From: Zygaena filipendulae
Taxonomy: Eukaryota; Arthropoda; Insecta; Lepidoptera; Zygaenidae
Reading direction: 5' to 3'
Assembly (NCBI GenBank): GCA_907165275.2
Contig: OU015662.1
Location: forward strand, 5,277,501-5,341,500
DNA length: 64,000 bases
Shown here: positions 15,001 to 24,765 of the stretch, piece by piece
Layout of the letters: every line of letters begins with the position of its first letter
How positions within the stretch are numbered: the stretch's first letter is position 1
Notes under the pieces: generated by a model
Database searches by the model: none
What the model was told of the DNA's origin: nothing
The model's input: the letters and a program-made list of their open reading frames with translations, nothing else
Program-made: the position numbers and the translations under genes

Positions 15001-18000
15001 TACACGTAACTCGCTCAAGTAGGTTTAGGTCAAGCTCTTTAACGATCTTTAGATTAGATACATGAACCTAAAAAAAAAACCTTTGCGCAAATACCATCAT
15101 GCCATCTCCAATTATTATTACCACGTTTTATTACTATTATTATTATAACGTTAATATAATTTACCCTATTCTATAATAGATTTCTTTTTAAATGAAATAC
15201 CTACCTATCTTAGAAGATATGATTTTTTATACCGGGTGGCGCTAGTTGCGCTAGAGAAAAGTTTGACACGTATAGAATCTACATGTGATATTATTGAATG
15301 ACAGCTGACAGTTACTGTCACAGCTCACTGTTAACCTCAGAACAATAATATTCTTCTGAGGTTAACCTCAGAACAATAACAGTAGCAGTTAACCTAAGAA
15401 GAATCTGAGCTGTTAACCTTACGATACCCACACACGCACAACACGTGTAGTACGTATACAACCCGGCCGTCTTTACTTGTGTAAACGCCCAGGCTCTTGG
15501 GTTGATTGCCCATCTATACTCTTGTATATTATGTGTAATATGTACACTTCCCATAATTGATATATTGAAAAGGAATTTTTAAACTTATGAGTTATGTGCT
15601 TGGTTACTACATATTATATTGCATCGTTTCATTCTTCACATATAAATTTAACATTCTAGTTTCCTACAATGTTAAATTTATCAGATTAATCAGATATAAA
15701 TTTAACATTGTAGTTTCCTACAATGTTAAATTTATATCTTCGAATGAAGCGATGAATATAATCTTGATCGAACTTCACTTCAGGTAAGTTCGTTTGATCA
15801 TCAATCATAATTATGAGTGATAATAGTATAAATTGTAATTTGTAAGTCTAAAGTTTGAGAAGAGTAATACAAGAGTTTTTCTTAAATCATGGGAAAATCG
15901 TCTTTCTTGCACGGTAAATGTGAAAATCTATACTAATGTTATAAAGAGGAAAGATTTGATTTTTTGTTTGTTTGTTTGTTATGATTTAACTCAAAAACTA
16001 TTAGATCAATTAAAAAAATTCTTTCACCATTAGAAAGCTACATTATCCCTGAGTAACATACCTACCTAATACCTCGCATTATATCTTCATAGCTCGTAGA
16101 CATTTAATGTATAAACAAATTATATCAATATAAGCATATCAATGCTCGTAGATGAACTACGGTGTAGGTGGATAAAGCGCGTACTTTGACGTCACGCACT
16201 CGTTTAGCTATAGCTAAACGAAAACTGCGATTGCTTACACTTGTCCATGACCTTTATAAAGCCTGGTGAAAGTAAATTAAGTACAGATTAATTTTATTTT
16301 ATTTTCGTTTATTTAGGACAACAACGGCTACAAGTACATATATAATATATAATAATATTATATATATCTATATAATAAAAATAAATCGCCAAATGTGTTG
16401 CTAAGCGCATAACTTCCAAACGACTGCACCAAATTGGATAATAGTTTTTTTTTGTGTTCGTTATTGTCAGGACAAGGTTTATATAAAATAAGTTTGGAGT
16501 TCCTGCGGGAATTCCTAAACTCACGCGGGTGAATCTCCGAAACGGTTGGACCGATATTGACGGGACTTTGACTCCTAATTAGCTGATTACACGATACTTT
16601 TATCAGTTCTCGACGGAGTCCCAAACGTGGGTGAAACTGCAGGAAACAACTCGTCTAAGATAGGTACCTATACTTAACTTGATTTTTCGTTAAACTGATA
16701 ATTTATGTCGTATTCATAATAATTGTAATTGATGCAATATATTACGTGACTCGATTCTTGCAAAACTGTATCCCCAACAGCCAACTATCATCACCTTATC
16801 ACGTAGATACTAAAAAGTTTATTGATTTCTTTTTTGTGTGAAATATTTCAAAATTAATAATATTTTTATAGATATAATACCTACGCTATTGAACTTGATA
16901 ACACACAATCTGTATACATACAGTAGGAAAAACATCCATCTATGTTTATGAAAGAGCATGAATTTTCTTTAGATAATATTGAATTTTATCTCGCTTATTT
17001 AAATGAAATATTTAAAACTATTTATAAATTATACGCATATGTACCGAATCTATTGGTATGTAACATGTAGGTACCTATACTTAGCTACATGATGAAACTT
17101 TTTGTTTGATGTTAATGATGTTATTAATAAGTAGTAAGTACCTAGCTGTTCCTATGCGGTTTCAACTGCGTTATTTTCTGTGCCCTGGGGAACTCTTTGT
17201 TGTACCTACCGGGATTAAAAGAACATCTACTTATCATAGGTTAAGTAACGATTTATGCTAAAAAAACTACTAGAACATTTGATTTTTTTTTTTATTGTTA
17301 ACAATCTATTGGGGGCTCACTCGATGTTAAGTTACAGGAACTGACTTTCATATGAAGCTGTCGGAAATCAGAACACACCGTTCGGTGCTTGGTGACAGAT
17401 TTTGACCGTGATGGTGGTAGATAGTAGAAAATGCCGTACCACTATAGGTACTATGGTGTCCTCACAATGTTTCCCTGCACCGCCAGCTCAAGCTCATTAT
17501 AGGAATTTCAACTTTGATCCGAATGCACTGAACTATCATCGCTTTAAATTTCATTCGAATCCGTCACTCGGTGTCCGTAGTTTTTACGTGATGCACGATC
17601 CAACAAACTAACAAACTGACAAACGCAAAATGATCAAAATGGATTCTCTGTTATTTATCTTTTAACTTCCCCTCCCTGCCTGCCCTGCCAAGACTAGTTT
17701 CATTGCAATGTATACAATAGATTGTCAAACTAATTACATACAGTTAATCCATTATCCTTGATGCAAAATATTTCGATTTTTTACTTTCGAAAAAGCATGA
17801 TGCAAGTTTATAATTTTAAATATCATCTTTAGCCTAACCTGCATTAACCACACCGCTTTATAGCGACGCTCGCCACTTCAGTCAGTAGCATCGTGATAAC
17901 GGAATAAGTACAGTGTGTTGAACTATATTATTAATGTGATAGTGCGATAAAAGCACAATGATTTAAACTTATAACTAAAATATAAACAACACTTGAACAC

Positions 18001-21000
18001 ATGGCAAAACGTAGCTCGAGTTATTCGTCAACTCGCACGTATCAAACTCGTGAGTGCGCGCGAGTTGGCACCTTCCGTTTTTACCTATTTTTTTTTGTCG
18101 TCAACTCGCTTGTACATATAAAGTACAGTCAGATAAAGCTTGAAACTAAAAACTATAAATATATTGTCCACGCTAGTCGCTGGCTGATTCGGATAAGTAG
18201 GTTCAGTAATAATTTAGATGATAATAAGCGAAATGCTGCAATCACATATTGTGATATTATTATTATGTGTAGTTATTTGTTCAGATTATATAATAGAGAT
18301 TAGATAGTTTAACATCTTCCACATTGCACAAAATCATGTGATAAACCCATCGATCTCATAATTATAAAAAGTAGATACACAGTCAGCGTCAAAAAATGTT
18401 CTACTGAAATAAGCACCTACTTGAACATTTGGGTGCGCTTTTAAATACCTTGTCCTACAGTGTCGAAACTCGGTGATAAAATTTTATTTTATATATAATA
18501 TTATTATTTATATTTAATTTATGATCATACCAACTATAACCACAGCTATAACTACGTAAACACGACTGTGGACAGTTTTTAAGTGAACTTTAGTATGGGA
18601 CTGTGTATCTACTTTTTACACGCTTTTTATTAGCTTCAGACGTATGTTAGTATGTAACGAAATCTTTGAACATAATTTTGACCCCTTCAAAACGTCGGAT
18701 TAACTTGAAATTTGACAAACTTATAAGGGCCGATGAAAATTAAATATTTTAAACAGTTTGACCCGTTAAACGTACAAGGATAATCAGGATTAGCGATTTT
18801 TTTTTTGTTTTCCTGAGACCCGGAGTGTCTGCGTCAAGACCAATAAGGGAAACTACCAGGCATGATAGTTTAAAAAATTAAAAAATTAACTAAAAAGTAG
18901 AATAAATAATAGTTTAAAAAAACTTTAAACACGCTTTTTATAGAAAACCAAACTAAAAAGGAGAAAATAAATTTTAATAAATTTGAATTCAGAATAGTGT
19001 ATAAATTTTTTTTTTAATATAAACTAATAAAATTTTAATAAATAAAAAAGTGGGGATTTTTAAGATATTATTGAAATTATAATCCTTCTACTCATATCTG
19101 TCATTAAAATATTTATAACAATTGACACCACGCACCCCACGCTTTTTTTTAAATAATTTTTTTTTTTTATTTACAATATTGTTAATTTATATTTATTAAA
19201 ATTTTTATACACTATTCTTAATTCAAATTTATTAAAATTTATTTTTTACTTTTTAGTTTGATTTTCTATAAAAAGCTTGTTTTTTAGTTTTTTTAATTAA
19301 CTTTAAGAGATCGATGGATAAACCAAAATCTCGAGTCATTGTAAATTTGTTGATTATTGGGTAAATAATATTATTGTTATGTTGATTTGTATTATACATA
19401 AAATATCTATCTCGAAAACGATAAGTATTATGTTTTATTTTAAAGTCAAGTCGTATAAAATTTTTATACATTTAAAGTGGGTTCCTGCCTTAATAATATA
19501 TACCTTATGTGTATTAATTTTCAAAAATGACTCTTAACTAACTAGCTGACTCTACTCATTTTCACGGTTGTGAGCGAGTTAACGACAGAAAAAGTAGGTA
19601 AAAACGGAAGGTGCTTACTCGCGCACACGCACGAGTTTGACATGTGCGAGTTGACGAATAAGTCTTTTTTACTTGTGTAAACGCCCAGGCTCTTGGGTTG
19701 ATTGCCCATCTATACTCTTGTATATTATGTGTAATATGTACACTTCCCATAATTGATATATTGAAAAGGAATTTTTAAACTTATGAGTTATGTGCTTGGT
19801 TACTACATATTATATTGCATCGTTTCATTCTTCACATATAAATTTAACATTCTAGTTTCCTACAATGTTAAATTTATCAGATTAATCAGATATAAATTTA
19901 ACATTGTAGTTTCCTACAATGTTAAATTTATATCTTCGAATGAAGCGATGAATATAATCTTGATCGAACTTCACTTCAGGTAAGTTCGTTTGATCATCAA
20001 TCATAATTATGAGTGATAATAGTATAAATTGTAATTTGTAAGTCTAAAGTTTGAGAAGAGTAATACAAGAGTTTTTCTTAAATCATGGGAAAATCGTCTT
20101 TCTTGCACGGTAAATGTGAAAATCTATACTAATGTTATAAAGAGGAAAGATTTGATTTTTTGTTTGTTTGTTTGTTATGATTTAACTCAAAAACTATTAG
20201 ATCAATTAAAAAAATTCTTTCACCATTAGAAAGCTACATTATCCCTGAGTAACATACCTACCTAATACCTCGCATTATATCTTCATAGCTCGTAGACATT
20301 TAATGTATAAACAAATTATATCAATATAAGCATATCAATGCTCGTAGATGAACTACGGTGTAGGTGGATAAAGCGCGTACTTTGACGTCACGCACTCGTT
20401 TAGCTATAGCTAAACGAAAACTGCGATTGCTTACACTTGTCCATGACCTTTATAAAGCCTGGTGAAAGTAAATTAAGTACAGATTAATTTTATTTTATTT
20501 TCGTTTATTTAGGACAACAACGGCTACAAGTACATATATAATATATAATAATATTATATATATCTATATAATAAAAATAAATCGCCAAATGTGTTGCTAA
20601 GCGCATAACTTCCAAACGACTGCACCAAATTGGATAATAGTTTTTTTTTGTGTTCGTTATTGTCAGGACAAGGTTTATATAAAATAAGTTTGGAGTTCCT
20701 GCGGGAATTCCTAAACTCACGCGGGTGAATCTCCGAAACGGTTGGACCGATATTGACGGGACTTTGACTCCTAATTAGCTGATTACACGATACTTTTATC
20801 AGTTCTCGACGGAGTCCCAAACGTGGGTGAAACTGCAGGAAACAACTCGTCTAAGATAGGTACCTATACTTAACTTGATTTTTCGTTAAACTGATAATTT
20901 ATGTCGTATTCATAATAATTGTAATTGATGCAATATATTACGTGACTCGATTCTTGCAAAACTGTATCCCCAACAGCCAACTATCATCACCTTATCACGT

Positions 21001-22366
21001 AGATACTAAAAAGTTTATTGATTTCTTTTTTGTGTGAAATATTTCAAAATTAATAATATTTTTATAGATATAATACCTACGCTATTGAACTTGATAACAC
21101 ACAATCTGTATACATACAGTAGGAAAAACATCCATCTATGTTTATGAAAGAGCATGAATTTTCTTTAGATAATATTGAATTTTATCTCGCTTATTTAAAT
21201 GAAATATTTAAAACTATTTATAAATTATACGCATATGTACCGAATCTATTGGTATGTAACATGTAGGTACCTATACTTAGCTACATGATGAAACTTTTTG
21301 TTTGATGTTAATGATGTTATTAATAAGTAGTAAGTACCTAGCTGTTCCTATGCGGTTTCAACTGCGTTATTTTCTGTGCCCTGGGGAACTCTTTGTTGTA
21401 CCTACCGGGATTAAAAGAACATCTACTTATCATAGGTTAAGTAACGATTTATGCTAAAAAAACTACTAGAACATTTGATTTTTTTTTTTATTGTTAACAA
21501 TCTATTGGGGGCTCACTCGATGTTAAGTTACAGGAACTGACTTTCATATGAAGCTGTCGGAAATCAGAACACACCGTTCGGTGCTTGGTGACAGATTTTG
21601 ACCGTGATGGTGGTAGATAGTAGAAAATGCCGTACCACTATAGGTACTATGGTGTCCTCACAATGTTTCCCTGCACCGCCAGCTCAAGCTCATTATAGGA
21701 ATTTCAACTTTGATCCGAATGCACTGAACTATCATCGCTTTAAATTTCATTCGAATCCGTCACTCGGTGTCCGTAGTTTTTACGTGATGCACGATCCAAC
21801 AAACTAACAAACTGACAAACGCAAAATGATCAAAATGGATTCTCTGTTATTTATCTTTTAACTTCCCCTCCCTGCCTGCCCTGCCAAGACTAGTTTCATT
21901 GCAATGTATACAATAGATTGTCAAACTAATTACATACAGTTAATCCATTATCCTTGATGCAAAATATTTCGATTTTTTACTTTCGAAAAAGCATGATGCA
22001 AGTTTATAATTTTAAATATCATCTTTAGCCTAACCTGCATTAACCACACCGCTTTATAGCGACGCTCGCCACTTCAGTCAGTAGCATCGTGATAACGGAA
22101 TAAGTACAGTGTGTTGAACTATATTATTAATGTGATAGTGCGATAAAAGCACAATGATTTAAACTTATAACTAAAATATAAACAACACTTGAACACATGG
22201 CAAAACGTAGCTCTATACCAACGTGACTTCGAGCGCAGCTAACACTGATGTGATAAGAGTATGAATAAATTTTATAAATATCTGCGTAACCAGTAGTCGT
22301 GTACAAAAATGTTTAACACATACCGAGTTTTGCCATCATTTCTTCTAACGCGTGATCTTTGTCCAT
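97..22366 (-). CDS. SLC22-like transporter gene, 5' part (two or three exons, runs off the left edge)
   Basis: Major facilitator membrane transporter of the organic cation/anion (SLC22) type; substrate unknown. Exon 1 (22366 down to 22324) starts MDKDHALEEMMAKL and ends with one base before the donor GGTATGTG. Exon 2 (208 down to 97) follows the acceptor TTTTCAG and continues in phase as GDFGRYQCFQFVLHIL, then SAMTAGMHMLSLV, ending VPDHR before the donor GTAAAA. The pattern LGDFGxYQ followed by a first membrane helix is the classic SLC22 N-terminus. A third exon may start at 29 and run off the window (acceptor CCTTACAG, phase compatible, about 9 codons), but this is weak. The intron is about 22 kb and holds the large direct repeats and many transposons. 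The ATG lies beside CpG-rich sequence that probably holds the promoter. Remaining exons lie left of the window. Confidence 0.8.
209..942. other. Intronic sequence, nothing recognised
   Basis: Start of the large intron of the minus-strand SLC22-like gene. I see no coding similarity or clear repeat. The open frame on the plus strand at 121-420 is the antisense of exon 2 plus intron. Confidence 0.4.
943..1095 (+). mobile_element. Helitron-like (Lep1-type) fragment, 5' portion
   Basis: Begins CATACTAATAAATTATAA and continues with the family core about an ATCGTC..AAATTTT segment, ACGTTGTC and GGACATAGGGTACTTTTTAT. The 3' hairpin and CTAGT end are missing, so this is a truncated copy. Downstream to about 1830 the sequence holds a direct repeat of a TATCCGG..TCCGGCC block (1408-1455) and a short piece of the TGACGTCA-bearing MITE (about 1485-1560). 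Confidence 0.5.
1837..2161. repeat. Dispersed repeat, two direct partial copies
   Basis: Two similar blocks, 1837-1895 and 2104-2161, both read AACACTC..TTTT, then TTGCCTGAAAACACGGAT and AACGACGTTTTCTA. A third, inverted relative lies at 33380-33570 and shares the CGATTAATCGATC and AAACGTCGTTTTATGC segments. Probably a worn transposon family; type not recognised. Confidence 0.5.
2648..3092. mobile_element. TGACGTCA-bearing MITE (compound copy)
   Basis: A nearly full copy (about 2778-3092) preceded by a fragment of the same family (2648-2777). Ends pair as inverted repeats: AGTCCGTCTTGTAGATTAAT-type on one side and GGACTAATTAGAATTTTGA on the other. The core has GTGACGTCACTAGC and ATGACGTCACTAGC flanking a short GC-richer spacer, and the hallmark TAAAGCGCATTAAAGTTTAGG. 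The same family recurs at 7961, 14185, 35039, 36176, 41868, 47092 and 50356. Confidence 0.7.
3290..3375. repeat. Short inverted repeat
   Basis: GTAAGGCATCAATTGCA at the left pairs with TGCAATTGATGCTTAC at the right, around a loop of about 25 bases. Could be a small foldback element. No gene is linked to it. Confidence 0.5.
3420..4152. other. Unrecognised intronic sequence with hairpins
   Basis: No gene seen. Contains a perfect 13-bp stem at 3708-3739 (TACCCCCAAATGG and its complement, 5-6 base loop). A second inverted pair lies at about 3861-3897 (GGGTTATAATG with CATTATAACCC). May belong to an unclassified DNA element. Confidence 0.3.
4153..4375. mobile_element. MITE of about 223 bp
   Basis: Imperfect terminal inverted repeats of about 35 bp. 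The left reads AGTAGAGTATATACCACAGG; the complement of the right reads AGTAGATTATACACCAAGGG; both continue into GATAAA and CTGTTTT. The interior has repeated GC-richer phrases such as CCCTCGCTGCGCTCGGG. No coding capacity. Confidence 0.6.
4376..4545 (+). mobile_element. Helitron-like (Lep1-type) copy
   Basis: Carries ACTACTCAACCGATCGTCAC, ACGTTGTC, a short CATGG/CCATG internal duplication, and the 3' end GAAACCGCGGGGAACAGCTAGT. The 5' TACTAATATTATAAA start is not preserved. Confidence 0.65.
4985..5463 (+). mobile_element. Long Helitron-like copy
   Basis: Starts near CTATACTTATAATAAAAC and ends GTGAAACCGCGGGGCACAGCTAGT. The 5' half includes a (GTCT)n run (5107-5135) and the phrase CAAAAACTACTGAAGGGATT. 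The same subfamily appears inverted at 28860-29470, sharing a segment around GCTGAGCAGTGACGATAAAT. The frame at 5062-5262 lies inside this repeat and is not a gene. Confidence 0.65.
5464..6821. other. Intronic sequence with repeat fragments only
   Basis: No gene recognised. A fragment of the TGACGTCA MITE end lies at 6246-6315 (GACGAATTAGAATTTTGATT). A 3' Helitron-like end lies at about 6610-6655 (AACCGCGGGTAACGGCTAGT). Confidence 0.4.
6822..7035 (-). mobile_element. Helitron-like copy, minus orientation
   Basis: Reads ACTAGCTG at the left, then the family core with CCCGCAGGAACTATTTTCTT and CGGTCCAGCCGTTTCAGAGA, and ends near a GACAGACAGACAG run. It is the inverse of the copy at 14760-14957, which shares the unusual ..ATAGCTGATGTTTTAAGGAA segment in complement. 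Confidence 0.65.
7036..7960. other. Intronic sequence, nothing recognised
   Basis: AT-rich with poly-T tracts; no coding similarity or clear element ends seen. Confidence 0.35.
7961..8127. mobile_element. TGACGTCA-family MITE, internally deleted copy
   Basis: Both family ends are present (TTTAGTCCGTCTTGTAGATT and TAATTGGAATTTTGATTTTC) but the middle is lost, including both TGACGTCA sites. What is left is almost only the two inverted ends. Confidence 0.6.
8171..8316. mobile_element. Small foldback MITE
   Basis: Ends CTGGACATTAAAAGC and, in complement, CTGGAAATTAAAGC. GGTCGGAT is repeated inside. A perfect inner stem TAACACTAAAATAC / GTATTTTAGTGTTA lies at 8223-8264. No coding capacity. Confidence 0.55.
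8317..9826. other. Intronic sequence with weak repeats
   Basis: No gene supported. Segments at about 9080-9200 and 9545-9640 resemble the GGGCTATTATGTAAC MITE seen at 32993, 38071 and 48381 (shared GCAAAACC, AATCGAAAAATG and CTAGCGATC-type pieces). The frame at 9219-9410 has no recognisable similarity. Confidence 0.3.
9827..10240 (+). mobile_element. Long Helitron-like copy
   Basis: Starts near TAATATATATAAATCAAGTG. Contains GAAACTACTGAACGGATTTT and a long unique middle, and ends GGTGAAACCGCGGGGCACAGCTAGT after CCCGGAATTCCCGCGGG. Longer than the usual 170-220 bp copies. Confidence 0.65.
11056..11390 (-). mobile_element. Helitron-like fragment joined to another dispersed repeat
   Basis: AATAGCTGTTCCCCGCAGTT opens a minus-strand copy with GATAAAAAGTACCCTATGTC. 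From about 11205 it passes into a different repeat, ACCCCTTTTCACCCCCTTAG. Part of that repeat recurs in complement at 33240-33290. Confidence 0.5.
11404..11602 (+). mobile_element. Helitron-like copy
   Basis: TATTATAAAAATGAATCCCT near the 5' end, CTGGACCGATCAGC and ACACGTTGTCAGGGGTA in the core, and CACGGGGGACAGCTATAGT at the 3' end. Confidence 0.6.
11603..12459. other. Intronic sequence, nothing recognised
   Basis: AT-rich. The minus-strand frames at 11660-11899 and 11877-12101 have low-complexity composition and no family motif, so I do not call genes. Confidence 0.35.
12460..12664 (-). mobile_element. Helitron-like copy, minus orientation
   Basis: Begins GACTAGCTATTCCCGTGGTT and ends with ACAGACAGACAGATAGAC and CGGACTTTGTTTTATAATAC. 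Same subfamily as the copy at 38567-38768, with CGGACTTTGTTTT-type and GATTACTC/AATCACTC segments. Confidence 0.6.
13320..13815 (-). pseudogene. Jockey-like non-LTR reverse transcriptase fragment
   Basis: On the minus strand I can read successive reverse-transcriptase motifs in broken frames. TDFSKAFDKVNHSLL (the motif with the first catalytic Asp) lies near 13760. SVPQGSHLGPLF lies near 13590. A stretch with DLKIFTTVN, CEKLQGGL and LNADKC lies at 13324-13525. In Jockey-clade LINEs the YADD box directly precedes DLKIF; here it is damaged (the codons before DLKIF read KQM). Several stops and frameshifts separate the blocks, so this is a dead, 5'-truncated copy. No endonuclease region was found upstream. 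Confidence 0.75.
14185..14480. mobile_element. TGACGTCA-family MITE, degenerate copy
   Basis: TTAAGTCCATCAGTCAAAAA at one end and TAAAGCGCATTATAGTTTAGG inside identify the family. The palindromic sites have decayed to GTGAGTCGTAAAGTCATGAC. Confidence 0.5.
14760..14957 (+). mobile_element. Helitron-like copy
   Basis: Contains CTGTCTATCTGTTTGTTCCG, CTCTGAAATGGCTGGACCGA and the end ACCATCGGGCACAGCTAGT. Inverse partner of the copy at 6822-7035. Confidence 0.65.
14958..15471. other. Intronic sequence with a short tandem/inverted block
   Basis: No gene. From 15328 to 15420 a GTTAACCTCAGAACAATAA phrase occurs repeatedly in both orientations, close to the left border of the large direct repeat. Confidence 0.4.
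15472..18017. repeat. 2546-bp direct repeat, copy 1
   Basis: Runs from TTTACTTGTGTAAACGCC to ATGGCAAAACGTAGCTC. It reappears at 19668-22213 at a constant offset of 4196 bases, with no insertion or deletion and no base difference in the parts I compared. Inside are a nested hairpin element (about 15622-15757, arms TATAAATTTAACATT with ATCGTTTCATTC), a Helitron-like 5' start (ATACTAATGTTATAAAGAGG near 15932), and a Helitron-like core near 16495-16640. Short frames inside (15587, 16309, 16358, 17402) occur in both copies only because the DNA is duplicated; none resembles a known protein. Confidence 0.85.
18018..19667. mobile_element. 1650-bp terminal-inverted-repeat element between the direct repeats
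   Basis: The left end reads GAGTTATTCGTCAACTCGCA; the complement of the right end reads GACTTATTCGTCAACTCGCA. Similarity continues for about 100 bp, including CACCTTCCGTTTTTACCTA and GTCGT(C/T)AACTCGCT. A further inverted pair lies inside, about 18929-19010 with 19195-19276 (CTTTTTATAGAAAA, AATAAATTTTAATAAATTTG, AGAATAGTGTATAAA). No transposase is encoded, so the element is non-autonomous. No matching target duplication is visible at its borders. Confidence 0.7.
19668..22213. repeat. 2546-bp direct repeat, copy 2
   Basis: Second copy of 15472-18017. Its right border is followed by TATACCAACGTGACTTCG rather than by the inverted-repeat element that follows copy 1. Confidence 0.85.
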
Positions 22367-22720
22367 GCTGATAGCGGGCGTTCGACTCGGTGCTCGGTAC
22401 TGATGGTTGCTCCTTTTGTTTTTCTGTCAGAAATACCACAAACACCATTGGTGAGATGACGAAATACGTGTGCGCGTGTGAGCGCGTGGTCGGAACAACA
22501 ACCGCACGTCGTGTTGGCTAGTGGACGCGCGAACGAATGGTTGAAAAATGACTGGGTGCTGTCGTTGTGGCGATGGCGCCGCCGCCGGCACAGCCGACAG
22601 TAGCCGGCAGTCACCGAACACAGACAAAAAAAAACTTGCTCTAAACCTCTTATCTCCGATCACTCTCCAAACCTTTTCGTACCTGCCATAAGAATGCAAA
22701 ATAAGGTCAAAAACTCTCTG
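22367..22720 (-). promoter_or_regulatory. CpG-rich putative promoter and 5' UTR of the minus-strand SLC22-like gene
   Basis: Directly upstream of the ATG at 22366. Base composition changes sharply: many CpGs (GCGCGTGTGAGCGCGTGG, GGACGCGCGAACG, GATGGCGCCGCCGCCGG) in otherwise AT-rich DNA. This suggests a transcription start region. Overlapping open frames of 89-90 codons on the minus strand are a side effect of the GC content. A 46-codon ATG frame on the plus strand at about 22549 has no known similarity. Confidence 0.45.
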
Positions 22721-24078
22721 CCTCTGGCAGTGATCCAGTCAAAATAATTTATTATTATAGAATTCATTTTTCTCAAACCGACAACTTGACCGAGACCTCT
22801 GGTTTTCGTTTGGGTCAGTCAACGTCTTACATTCTCTCATTGAATTTACATATATCATCTGTTTTCAGGCATTTAGAGCCCCTGAAACGTACGTGCCCTT
22901 CTGACCTTTTAGTGAACACGGCGTGTCGCCTTACGCTAACAAAGTGATTATATACCTTGAAGTCTTACAACGCAATCGATTGACAGAAAAACCTTGCTAC
23001 AATTAACCGGCAGGCATGACATTGATGCGAGTAAGGTTCTTTAAAAAATATTTAGTTTGCATACTACAATAATAATATAATGTAACTACCTATACTTACA
23101 TTATGTAAGCAACCAGCAACAACAAAATTTGACTAATTTCAATGTTGTTCCACAAATTTTGCCCTATCTACTTTTTCTTCTGAATTTCTATTAAGTATAT
23201 TGTTTATTTCTTATGTACTAACGGTATAGACAAAAATATTTTTTCTGAATAAACAGTAGGTAACTATCATCGCAGTAAAACTACAAAATCATGGAGGGAT
23301 AGATTTATCTCTAGACGTGAAAAAAAAAATCAGAAAAAACATATAATAATCCACAATAATAAGTTGTCGTAGTGAACACTCACATAGAGCTATTTTATTA
23401 GATCATTTTAAAAATGCAAATGAATAACTTAAGTTTTTGTGGAAATATATAGGTAAAATGCGTTTTCATCTTTAAATCTTTTATTTTGTCATTTCACTGC
23501 GACATAGATATTAATATACGTAAATTTAATTATTTAGTGTGTCGTACCATGTTTTTAACCGCTCAATTCAATCGCGACAGTAAGTAAGTTTACACACTTC
23601 AATGAACTAAGATATACACCCAAATGCTCTGAAAAATCGAGTGAAATAACATCCACATTGAAACGCATGCTATTTATATGCAGTTCTATCGGAGACTCCG
23701 ACTACTAACTTACAAGGAAAACACTGATAAAATAACGTTTACAGTCGCTATGACAATTCGACAAGTCCATTAATAAACGTTAGATTCATACACTTTACAT
23801 AGACCGGGCTTAAACAAATACCTAGAGATGCCAGGTTTGTAAGTTTCACCCCAGAACTCTTTCTCTCTCTATTAAGTAACTTATCCATGAAGATATAGGT
23901 ACTTCTTTTGTATCTATAGGCCCCTTGAGCGATTCTAAGATAAAGCGATGACGGTGTGGGAATTTCGGAGGTCGTCCTTTCAATGCATTACCATAGAAAT
24001 GACAATAACCCTTCACACATCACAACACACATATCTCTGATACTTGATCCCACACTAACCTATGTATTTTGTGGCGCT
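22721..24078. other. Intergenic sequence, nothing recognised
   Basis: AT-rich; no gene, element end or repeat that I can support. Confidence 0.35.
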
Positions 24079-24187
24079 AAAGCTACGGTTTTCTAGGAGA
24101 GCGGTGCCGTTGTCTAGCGGCCGTCATTGCGGGGGATGACGTCATTCAAATGTTGTCCGGGCTTGTCTATACTTTTTGGCTCTAATA

Positions 24188-24655
24188 CAGTGTGAGTCTG
24201 GATAAAGTGTACAAATGAAAATGAGGGATACTATGTTCAATTTTATCGACGAAAAAAATAATAAAAAAATTAAAAAAAAATTTTTGAATTTTTGACGATT
24301 TTTTTAAAATTTTGGTTCGCGTTAGGGTTCCCCTCGTAAACAAAACACTATAACTTTTAAAATAAACGGTAGATTGTCAAGATAAAAACTGAATTATGAT
24401 CAGAGCTTATGGGGCGTCTTAATAAAATCAAAATTTTTAATCAAAATTATTTACAATTCAAAATAATGGCGTTTATTTAACAAACAAAAGTATTTTTTTG
24501 CACAGTTTTTTCAGTAATTTTAAAATTGCTTAATAAAATGTGGTATTAACATACATTTTTTAAGGCTTACAATTATTCTACATCATACTAGCTTTCAAAT
24601 GGTAAAAATTTTACGTTTATAACTTAATCACAACATTTTTTATCAGCTGTCAAAA
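24188..24655 (+). repeat. Left terminal inverted repeat of the DD41D transposon
   Basis: Pairs with 26311-26778. Similarity fades after ACATTTTTTAT, next to CAGCTGTCAAA (left) and GAAGTGTCAAA (right arm in complement). Inverted repeats this long are unusual beside the about 30-bp ends of classical mariner elements. Confidence 0.85.
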
Positions 24656-24765
24656 AAGGATCTCCAAAAGTGGTATTTATCATTTATTGTGGATATTTTT
24701 TTGGAGGCGAAACAAAATACTTTTATTATTTATTTTTAATAATCAATTGGTTACTTATTGGTTAG

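Noticed and set aside
17402..21807. Conserved 69-aa frames at 17402 and 21598 (and the pairs at 15587/19783, 16309/20505, 16358/20554)
   Set aside because: They are identical only because the DNA is duplicated. They contain Helitron-like or AT-rich sequence and no protein motif.
15472..22213. LTR retrotransposon with 2.5-kb LTRs
   Set aside because: The repeats do not start TG or end CA, there is no primer-binding site or polypurine tract that I can see, and the interior is a TIR element without gag or pol.
22345..22699. Two overlapping minus-strand frames of 89-90 codons
   Set aside because: They overlap the SLC22 ATG exon out of frame; length is explained by CpG-rich composition.
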